From Apostichopus japonicus (lineage: Eukaryota > Echinodermata > Holothuroidea > Aspidochirotida > Stichopodidae), in the NCBI RefSeq assembly GCF_037975245.1, contig NC_092573.1:19166265-19230264 (forward strand): a DNA stretch of 64,000 nucleotides, given 5' to 3'. A model generated the notes under the pieces. The model saw only the letters and a list, made by a program, of their open reading frames with translations. It did no database searches and was not told the DNA's origin. Both the position numbers and the translations under genes were made by a program. Positions 27,912-38,800 of this stretch are shown here, one piece after another; the stretch's first letter is position 1; each line of letters begins with the position of its first letter.

Positions 27912-28211
27912 GCGTGTAACAGTAACTGATCATGCTTCCCTAATAAGGGAGATTAAACAGCTAATTAAGAGCATTGTTTAAGATTCAAGAGTGTCATGTT
28001 ACCATGGAATCGTGTGTTACAGTAACTGATCATGCTTCCCTAATAAGGGAGATTAAACAGCTAATTAAGAGCATTGTTTAAGATTCAAGAGTGTCATGTT
28101 ACCATGGAATCGTGTGTTACAGTAACTGATCATGCTTCCCTAATAAGGGAGATTAAATAGCTAATTAAGAGCATTGCTGAAGATTCAAGAGTGGAGTGTT
28201 ACCATGGCAAC
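27912..28211. repeat. 3 x 100-bp tandem repeat
   Basis: The word AGTAACTGATCATGC starts at 27921, 28021 and 28121, an exact 100-bp period. Copies 1 and 2 are almost identical; copy 3 has a few substitutions. Each contains CCCTAATAAGGGAGATTA, with a short inverted repeat (CCCT/AGGG). No coding capacity. Confidence 0.9.
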
Positions 28212-29299
28212 TTATGGCACGGGATTATTATCAGTTATCTGTGTAGTGTGACAATGGAAATATGAAGATCAAACATTTTGAGATAATGATCACAAGTTTT
28301 AGGGAAAATAGAGTACCATGTGCCACAGGTAGTCAGGTACTATGATGAAAGAGCCAGAACTGTTACAGAAGCCACTTTATTTTGTCAGCATCCATCATTT
28401 AAAAAAAATGATCATGGCATTTCTCCTGCCCCGTATATTTTTTGGGCCTACTCTTCTTCTTTGGAAATCTTTTTATTTTGCTACAACAGATATTTCGAAC
28501 ATATCTTAAAATGGTGGTTTACCAAGATAGCTATCTCCAGTCCTCTTAACAGGGTCAATCAGTGCATACTCTTAACCTGATTGGGGGTTGGATGAAGGTA
28601 AGGGGAGGGGAGGGGGTGTGGGAGGGGGATGGGTTGGGGTGGAAAGTGAGCAATAAAAGTAGATGTCTGTATTTTTTACTAAGATTGCAGAATCCTGGTA
28701 AAGAGTTCATCACTTTACAGAACCAATGTAATAAACAACAAAAGCTCATGGCTTTATATCAAGTGCAGAGAGGTCCCATCCATTTGCTATCTACCAGGGG
28801 TATGATATCCAACACATACATTATCCTAAAAAAAAAAAACCTCCATGTGTGGTATGCAAGATCATTACATCAACAAAAAAAAAGAAGAAAAACTTCCTTT
28901 TTCCAATTTCCTATGTAAAAGGGTAACTGGTATTAACATAGTACATTACACAATGTTTCAAAGTTCAATTCTACATCTACAGCAAACATCCAAGACTGAA
29001 TAACCAACACTGTCTGTTTTGTGTAAATGTTGAGTAAAAATAACTTAGACACAGCTTTCAAATTCTCTGCTAAATGCAAGACATGACTTTCAATTTGAAT
29101 ATATTACAGAGCAGAAGTCAACTTCGGTCACAGGCACACCTTGGACTCTGTTTGCATTGACGTGCTGCTCGCCTACGCTTCAACTTAATTTTGCAATATA
29201 AATAATGCTTCTGGATAAAGAAGGTTCACTGGAGCTGTCTGTGGTCTGAATAGCTTGATTCTCCTTGGATTAACCTCTTTTCAAACTTCCCAAGGAGCA
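28212..29299. other. non-coding stretch downstream of NOL6
   Basis: No exon was recognised. A TTTATT at about 28377-28382 would be AATAAA on the minus strand, but it is about 1.3 kb past the NOL6 stop and I do not assign it as the poly(A) signal. Confidence 0.4.
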
Positions 29300-29657
29300 T
29301 TTCTATAGAGTAGACCATTTCCATAGCTTTAGACCGTTCCCATAGATTAGACCATTTCCATAGCTTAGACCATTTCCATAGCTTAGACCATTTCCATAGA
29401 TAAGACCATATCCATAGAGTAGACCATTTCTACAGATTAGACCATTTCAATAGATTAGACCAATTCCATAGATAAGACCATTTCCATAGATTTAGACCAT
29501 TTCCACAGAGTAGACCATATCCATACAATAGACCATTTCCACAGAATAGACCAATTCCATAGATTAGACCATTTCCACATATTAGACCATATCCATAGAT
29601 TAGACCATATCCATAGATTAGATCATTTCCATAGATTAGACCATTTCCATAGGTTAG
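29300..29657 (-). repeat. 18-bp minisatellite in the NOL6 3' UTR or flank
   Basis: About 20 copies of an 18-bp unit of the form CCATTTCCATAGATTAGA are seen, mostly in phase. The array begins about 75 bp past the NOL6 stop codon, so it is probably transcribed as 3' UTR. Because 18 is a multiple of three it produces a spurious frame repeating GNGLIY on the minus strand. Confidence 0.9.
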
Positions 29658-29731
29658 AAAGAAGCTGAAATTGCAGACAGCCACTTTGATACGCTTATAA
29701 TATTCCAGGTATTCCAATAAAATTTACTGTC

Positions 29732-29890
29732 TCATTTAATTTTCCAATTTTCGGGGAAGACTTCCACCGATGTTACAAGGCCTTCCCCGATGATCTGAAA
29801 GTCGGACAAAATGCCCTCCACGCCGGGCACTACTGTCGAGAGAGTGTTGAGTGATGATGCGTCTGGCACTGCAGCGATCATACTGCTGAC
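29732..29890 (-). CDS. NOL6: NOL6 coding exon 23 (terminal)
   Basis: Residues 1074-1125 and stop TGA at 29734-29732. VEGILSDFQIIGEGLVTSVE matches the family C-terminus 'VEAILEDFAVLGEGLVQTVE'. Acceptor TCTCAG|GT. Confidence 0.95.
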   Translation of the reverse strand, partial: VSSMIAAVPDASSLNTLSTVVPGVEGILSDFQIIGEGLVTSVEVFPENWKIK

Positions 29891-32800
29891 CTGAGAATTG
29901 ACCAAAGAAAGATAAAATATGTACAGAGGGGATATTTTATGAGAGTTTGAACAAATGACAGAAGAAAAGAAGAGGGAGATAAATGGGAAAGGATTGAGGT
30001 CAAAGGTTACAGAGGTCAAAGAAAAGAGGTCAAGTAAACAGGACTAAGGAGGGGCTTGAAGGAGGAAGGGTTAGAGGGAAGGGAAAGGATACAGATCAAA
30101 GTAACCAGGACTAGAGATGGGCTTGAAGGATGGCATTATTGGTAGCTATTTCTTAACATTGTTTTATAATTTTGACAATGTTAATTTATGTACCACTGAT
30201 AGAGGGCCTAATTTCGTTTATCTTTGAAAAAAGGCAGCAGAAGAAAGAACTGCCAGGTTATTAAAATAAAAGCTTCTAATTTGTATACAATTGCTTAAGG
30301 TTGGCTTCCTTGGTTAAAGTTAGATAAGGTTAAGGTTGCTTAAGGTTGACTCCCTCGATTAAGGTTGCTTAAGGTTGGCTTCCTTGGTTAAGGTTGCTTA
30401 AGGTTGGCTTAAATTGTTAAGGTTAGTTAAGGTTGCTTAAGGTTGGCTTCTTTGGTTAAGGTTGCTTAAGGTTGGCCTCCATTGTTAAGGTTGCTTAACA
30501 TTGGCTTCAATTGTTAAGGTTAAAGGTTGCTTAAGGTTGGCTTCCTTGGTTAAGGTTGTTTAAGGTTGGCTTACTTGGTTAAGCAGTTTGCAAACAGTTT
30601 CATACACCCTCCTTAAAAAAAAAAAAATTTTATACTTTTATTATAAATCAAAAGCATTAATTCCTACGATAATGCTTCTAAAGGAAACTGTTGAACAATG
30701 TTACTAGGAAATGTAACGGATGCAACAAAATATATTAGAGACAGGTGAAACATATACATTACAAGCAGATTTGTGTCACAAATATACAAGAAAAGGGTGC
30801 AGCAAATATAATACAAACAGATGTGCAACAAATACAAACAGATGGGTGTAATATGTATAAATATATATATATATATGACAAGAACAGGGTGCAGCAAATA
30901 TAATACAAACAGATGTGCAATAAATACAAACAGATGGGTGTAATATGTATAAATATATATATATATAAAATACAAGAAGAGGGTGCAGCAAATATAATAC
31001 AAACAGATGTGTAACAAATACAAACAGATGGGTGTAATATGTATAAATATATATATATATAATACAAGAACAGGGTGCAGCAAATATAATACAAACAGAT
31101 GTGCAATAAATACAAACAGATGGGTGTAATATGTATAAATATATATATATATAAAATACAAGAAGAGGGTGCAGCAAATATAATACAAACAGATGTGTAA
31201 CAAATACAAACAGATGGGTGTAATATGCATAAATATATATATATATATAATACAAGAACAGGGTGCAGCAAATATAATACAAACAGACGGGTGCAGCACC
31301 CATATATTACAAGCTGTTTCAAACATTATGACTCTAATCAACATTTAATTTAAAAACAAATTGATTCCAAATTAGGAAATTAATAAATGATATATTATTC
31401 TGCTCTAAAAATTTCATCGCCCAGCCACTTTTCCACACTATAACTGATCACATGTTCAAAGCAAATTGGACATATGAAAAAATTTCCTGACCTATTTCTT
31501 TCGTTTTTGGAAATGAAACTTGACTTATTCAGAGTAATGACTGAACAATGTTATGGGCTTTGAGTTTGGAATATAAAACAAAACTTGACCTAGCCAGCCT
31601 CATGGCTGTTTTAGGGTATTGTCATTTATTACAAAACAGGGTATTAAACATTGACCAAAATCAAATGAAAATTCAATCATTGCAAGAGCGGCTTTAATTG
31701 AAGTTTTGAATGGGCGGTTCACGAAAGATAACACAGGATGTCTAGAGTCCTCATTGGTATGTCTGCCCCGTTACTTACGAAACAAACCTGAACAGAGAGA
31801 AAAGGAACGTTGCCCTTACAAACTGTCCTTTACGATGACGACAGAAGTCAGTAATCAGCATAAAAGCAAATTCCTGCACTCTGGTAACATGCTCTCACAG
31901 AATCAGAAGAATCCTAACAAACTTTTCTTACCTTAGTTGGTTTTGACTCAAAAGCAGGCATCTTCCATTTAACGCCGACAACCGTTCCTCCAAACTGATC
32001 GTGAAAGAACATGGCGTGATCACCAAATGCATCCTGAAAATAAGAAACAATATTAGCACATTAATAATTTGTTTCATCGTTCGGAGATTACTCGATGAGA
32101 TGAAACATTTTCAGAGCGAGCAACAAGAGTTAACTCCCTCATATATCATCCCTCTCACAATGTGTTTTGCTTCTTTTCAGGTCAGAACCATGACTTTATT
32201 TGCCTTTAGTTATGCTTTGTCAGGTAAAATGCTGCTCTATTCAGGAAAAAGCAACATCAGTGGGTGGTTTCGGGGGATTATAAAAGAGCTCATCGTCGGC
32301 AAAGGAAATAATAATGAGGTTATCTTCATGACATCTAATTGGTCTGCCCTGAAGGTGATGAATTTGGAATATTCATTGGAAATATCACGCCTTCGCTTCT
32401 AGAAAAATCAGATCTTTTGAGAAATAACGTTTTTAAGTTATTACGGAAGGTGATGAATTTTGGAACGGTCATTTATTAGCATCACCCCATACACTTAAAA
32501 AATAAAAGAAAAGAAGACCTTCTTAAAGTTATCACCAGAACAGAATGCATTCTTTCAGCTAGTCTGATGTAGCCAACCAGTTTTCCTATGTATACACAAA
32601 AAGCAAACATGCATAATGGTTACTCTATGGAACACAGAAGAGATGCCCTGTGTATTTTCCCATTTGTCACAAGGGGAGGAGATAAGAGAGGGAACTGCCC
32701 AGTTTCTCAGCGTAGAGACTGAAACACATTAACCACCATATTGAAGCGATATATAATGATTTCTTGGACCCATCCTGTTTCACACGTGAATAATATTCAC

Positions 32801-35800
32801 GTCCCTTTCAAACAAAAAGGTTCATCGATTAGAAGGGAATATTTATATGAGTCATTTATTAATCCACACACTATGTACAGCCTACTAGAAAATGCTTAGT
32901 GAGAACTCACCCACCTCCCCCCCCCCCCGCCCTTCCTCCAACATTGATGAATCTATCAATTGTATGTCGATAAAAATTGTGGGTCAAAGGGCAGACGTGA
33001 ATGATTCTTTATTCCTACACTTCCCAGGACTCCAATTGACCCAATGCTACGACCCCCTGACAACCAACCAACCAACCACCCACCCACCCTGGCCTACCTG
33101 CTACACGGAAATGCTTCAAAACAAACCTTATAGGAGAATGCTCTTTGTAAAACAGGGAATATGTTTATTAATATTACCTTTAAATCATCCACGTACAACC
33201 TAACAGGATCAAGTCTATGATCACATCCGCTGCCTTTCTTATGAATATTACCTTTAAATCATCGACGTACAACCTAACAGGATCAAAGCCTATGATCTGG
33301 ATGACATCAGCTGCCTTTCTTATTAATATTACCTTTAAATCATCCACGTACAACCTAACAGGATCAAAGCCTATGATCTGGATGACATCAGCTGCCTTTC
33401 TTATTAATATTACCTTTAAATCATCGACGTACAACCTAACAGGATCAAAGTCTACGATCTGGATGACATCGGCTCCCTTTCTTATTAACATTACCTTTAA
33501 ATCATCGACGTACAACCTAACAGGATCAAAGCCTATGATCTGGATGACATCAGCTGCCTTTCTTATTAATATTACCTTTAAATCATCCACGTACAACCTA
33601 ACAGGATCAAAGCCTATGATCTGGATGACATCAGCTGCCTTTCTTATTAATATTACCTTTAAATCATCGACGTACAACCTAACAGGATCAAAGTCTATGA
33701 TCTGGATGATATCAGCTCCCTTTCTTATTAATATTACCTTTAAATCATCGACATACAACCTAACAGGATCAAAGTCTATGATCTGGATGACATCAGCTGC
33801 CTTTCCTGACACCGTCTCTCTCATCCTCAACGTGGCATCCTCCTTGGCATCCACCCCCTCTCGTCTTCTGGTGGCGACTTTCCGGTTGATGTGAATGACG
33901 GCGTCGTAACCCTCAATCGGAGGGCGAAAGATTTGCTGAGGATCGGAAATAAATATTTAAATGTCACACAACTGCAAGCAGACAGCGTCTGTCTGCTTCC
34001 TAGTGAATGGTTTATAATAATAATCATAATTCTCAGTTCTTATATAGCGCAACTTACAATAAAGTCTGTACTTAACCCTGGTCATTGGTAACTTGTCACA
34101 CCTACACACCAAAGTGTGCACAATTCAAACAATCTCTCCTTCGGCACCACAGTGCACCACAGCCACGTGTCCCCAGGGGGACTTCCCATAGGGTGCAGCC
34201 ACAAACCGGCGCGCGCAACTATATTTACAAGTCACCTCGCAAGTCCCCATTTATACACCTGGGTGAAAAGAGGCAATGGAGATAAAGTGCCTGGCCCAAG
34301 GACACAACGCAATGATCTGGCCAGGGCTCGAACCTGTAATCCTTAGATCACAAGTCCACTGCCTTAACCACTTGACCACAACGCCCTCCACATCATGATA
34401 GGTATGTATTAGGTAGGATCACAGAGTTGGACCATGTTATATGTGTAAGAAGAGTCCCCCCCCCCCAAATTCTCTCAGAAGACATCTATGTGTCGGCATA
34501 CATGAAAAGCTACGAGGATATCACAGTTGTAACAAATTTTTTTTGTGATTGATCATGTCCTCACAACTCGCTACGATACAGCTAGCAGTCAAAGGAACAT
34601 TTCACAACTGCTCGATTCGGCCTCCCATTTGGCTGAGACATTGAAGGAGCAGACACTTACCTTGACCACTTCTGGAGATAAGTCTTCCAAACATTGTCCT
34701 TCGAGACACTTTAGTGATTCTTGCGATAGGATTTGCAATCTACGTAGCACCTGACCAGGGAAGTAAAAGTTTTACATGGTTATTTTTAATCAACAAATTG
34801 TATTGCTAGAAGGATTTTCAATAACCTACTAAATTTTAACAGTTTATTGGTTAACCAATGTTAAAGCTATTAAGTATGGTAGCACCAATGTAAATATTAT
34901 TAACTAGAAAAAAAAAACTCAAGAACAGCAACTGTCAGGGAAATATGGGCTGGATAGCTTGTTTAGCAAAAGATATTTAACCTATGGTGTGACTGGTCTG
35001 AATTCCATTTCTAGACCATATTATTCCTTATTAATTATAAAAAGGAAAATAAATTCAAACTCTTCACTATACTGAGTAACATTTTTATCCTACTACCCAA
35101 ACACCTGAGATCAACAATCCGAAACCCTATTTTATTCAAGTCAAAAACCTTTCTTTTGCTCTTGTAATCAGCAAAACTGCAACCTGCAAAATGGAAATTT
35201 ACTTATAAGGCTTACACGGTCTTAACCAATTTGATTCTACTCGGCTATCACCAGTCTGTTGAATAATTCTAACAAGAACAAAATTGAAACATTAATATAG
35301 AATTTTTTTTTAAATTTCATTTCAGATGAACTTTTCCATGCTTTTTGAATAGGAAGGAAATAGGATACTTTGGGCAGTCAAATAAATTAGTTATTCTAGT
35401 ACTTTTTAGACAGGAATATTCAACATTTTACTCTGTTCTACTGATTTGCTACTCACCAGTTTGGTGGGTAGCGACTGCGTCCACAGAGAGTTCCTCTCCG
35501 TTGGAGTTACGATGCACATGTTTGGTAACAAGCTTCTGTTGTTGGAGAAATGTTGACGAATCTCTTCCAGATCAGACCCTTCAGAGAAGATCAAACAAAA
35601 GTGTTTTAAAATCTTGAACATTATCCCGGATAACAAAGAGGAATAGATGAACAAAATATCACCCGGTGGCCACACCAGAATTTCAATGAGACGTGGTGCC
35701 GATTACCAGAATGAAAAAAGTAGTGAAATGCCATTAGAGGAACATTCCAGTGGCAGAAAAAAGTGATGTTTGCTTAGCTATCAACTTTCTCTGTATTTAG

Positions 35801-38800
35801 ACTTTCGTCAAAAAGCAACTTGTTTGTAAGCATATTATCTTCCTCATTGAATACTTAAATTAAAAAGAAAAACAGAGACTTTCCAGCAAACTTGCCACAA
35901 TGACATTCCTAATACTGCTGTTGCTAGGTGCATTATTAAACAAAGTTACTACAAATTTCAAAAATTTGTTTCATCATAATTCAAAATGGATCATGCAGAA
36001 AAATATCCAGAAACTTTAGAAAAAATGACATTTAGCCATCTTCAGCTACTTCCTCATCCGTCATTCACAATTCATCTACTATTGGAAAATTTCTGACAGA
36101 TAAACTACCTTGAAGTTCTGAGTTGAGATTCACAATCAGAGGTTGATTTGCCCAATCAAAGGAACTTAACAGGTGAAGAAATCTCTGGAATCCAGAAATT
36201 AATGTCCTGATAAATGAAAAAAAATCTATATATAATATTCATCGCAGAGACTTTTTTATGTTATTCAACTACACATTGCTTATTTGGTTAATATTTAAGA
36301 TTAAAACATAGAGAGGTTAGAATCTCAAAAATCTCAAAAAGTGGAGTGTATAGCCTAGTGGTTAACGCCGGCGTCTCCCAGTCATGAGATCCCCGGTTCG
36401 ATTCCCCGCCGACAGCAATGTGTGTCGTCTGGCAAGGGTGTTGTTCAATAACAACTTCCCGACATGGACGTTAAATGGATGTGTGCCGAGAGATTGGCTT
36501 CGGTCAGCTTGCGAGTCTACAAGCCTCCATGGCTTCTTTCGCGAGTTCCTACTTGCGGGAAGATCACATATACATACATACATACATACATACATACATA
36601 CACCCATACATACATACATACATACATACATACATACATACATACATACATACATACATACATACATACATACATACATACATACATACATACATACATA
36701 CATACATACATACATACATAATTACAGGCAGAGATGTAACCATTCAATAAAGTACATCGCAGAATTTCTGAGACAAGACTAAACATTACTGCTTCGTAAT
36801 TTTATTTTCCCCACAGGGTTATACACTCACATTGACCCAAGATACAATATAATGTTCCTATATCCATATCAGATCCATTATAAGAAACAACTCCTCCCTT
36901 CCCTGCCCGCCTCCCATTCCCCACCCCCCCCCACACACAAAAAGCAGAAAATCTATGTGAAGACTTACTGATACTGACATCAGGTATTTGTTAATGTCAG
37001 ATCAACCTTTTCCATTTAAAATTTGCTTCACAGGTTTAAGAGTCCAGTAATATTTCAAAGATAGTCAAAGTATAAAATAGTATAGTATCTACCACTTACC
37101 AAGGAGGGGTGAAATAGTAACGTATCTACCACTTACCAAGGAGGGGTGAAATAGTAAGGTATCTACCACTTACAGAGGAGGGGTGAAATAGTAAGGTATG
37201 ATAGGTATCTACCACTTACCTAGGAGGGGTGAAATAGTAAGGTATCTACCACTTACAGAGGAGGGGTGAAATAATAAGGTATCTACCACTTACCGAGGAG
37301 GGGGGAAAAAGTAAGGTATCTACCACTTACCGAGGAGGGGTGAAATAGTAAGGTATCTACCACTTACCGAGGAGGGGTGAATGGAGCTGGATGAAGGTAC
37401 AGAGATGCTACCAGCAGTTCGACAGCTTCATCAGGGAAATGGTCAGACAATAGCTGAGATGCAACCCAGCGCTTGGCAAGACGAGCTGTCAGTCCAAAGC
37501 TCTTATGTTCCTGATAAACTCTGAAAGAGAAGAACAGTTGGCATTGAAAAAGTCATCCATTTTCCAATGAAATCTCAACACAAGCCATTACTACATATGA
37601 TCAGTGGTTTTTGAAGAAAGAGTTACAGATAGAATGAAACAAATAACAACAGTATTAAATGCAGGCTGAAATACTTCTGTCTAAATACATCACATATTTG
37701 CTGAGCATTTTCTAAGGTAAAATAATCCCCAAAAGAGACCATCCATTTGGAATGTGAATGCAATCTTCTGAGCATTTCCAAAGTAAACATAATAAACCAC
37801 ATTTCTAACTGGTCGACAGCAAAGGTGTACTGTGGTGGGGTCATAGTTAGTGTTACAGCTAGTGGCCTAGGCATAGCTGCTAGGACATTTAACTGTAGCA
37901 TGTGTTTGTTGCTACAGTATCACAACAGATCTCTAACACTATGACACAAATGTTTACTGCTTTAATACACTAAGCCTATCACATTTGCCTTTCCACTTAC
38001 AGATAAATCTAGGCCCTGCTTTACAAGCATGAAAGAAAATCTGGGCTGAAAATTTTTATTTGTCATCTATAATATATGCAAATTACCATTCGATTGCAAC
38101 ATTGTTGGCGAGATGAAAACTTCAATAAATTGGATATTTGTAACAGTGCACAAGATACAGAAAGGGGAACATACATGGACTCCAGTGTGGTAGCTTTGAT
38201 TTTTAGTACTTGAATGCAAACAGTTTTTTCAAAAATGACGTATATTTTTACCCGTATATGGAATTTGTAAATCTCGGCAGTGAAACCGTCCGCTTCTCAA
38301 GAACCACAGACGCTTCGTTTTCTTGGAGGACTAGATGGCCCAGATTAGACCGACTCTCCTTGAGCAGGCCAAGTTCCTTCACATGAGCCACTTCGATCCT
38401 GAAGGCAAAACCTCCCTGACGATAGATCAAATATAGTGGATTGTGCTTTTGTCATTCACTTGTCGAAGCAAGTTGTTTATCAAAAAATACACATTAAAGG
38501 GTGTGAAGACTTGCGCAAAAAGAAACGCCTAATGCCGGTAATTTGACCTAGTTTCGAATGAGGTGTAACAGAAGTGTTAAACACCACTGTCGATCCCAGA
38601 AAATACACACACAGCTTGCTACCGTCGGTAATAAGACACTAGTGTACAGTCAGTACATACAGCTGCGGTCAATACCCACAGCACAGTATACAAACGATAC
38701 AGCGATGGACATCTCAGGTCCAGCTAAAGATAACAAGGTTTCACGTTTCATTACTATCTGCATTTTGTAGCGACACTAACAAAACGACACTTGCAAGCAA

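Noticed and set aside
29430-29717. 95-codon frame repeating GNGLIY
   Set aside because: Artefact of the 18-bp minisatellite whose length is a multiple of three.
30664-31344. Three overlapping minus-strand frames of 175-226 codons rich in Tyr, Ile, Cys and His
   Set aside because: They are translations of the ~92-bp minisatellite in the last NOL6 intron; all three frames are open because the unit lacks stops.
33217-33894. Plus-strand 225-codon frame with a 27-residue repeat
   Set aside because: Antisense shadow of the 81-bp array; the minus strand is the one that carries NOL6 exon sequence and splice sites.
36351-36410. Possible functional tRNA gene
   Set aside because: A and B boxes are good, but the sequence continues into a SINE body and there is no convincing acceptor stem.
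36362-36782. Frames of repeated YVCM or IHTY on both strands
   Set aside because: Translation of the (CATA)n tail of a SINE.
27912-37380. Regularly spaced repeats suggestive of a CRISPR array
   Set aside because: These are contiguous tandem repeats in animal introns without unique spacers; there are no cas genes and the DNA is eukaryotic.
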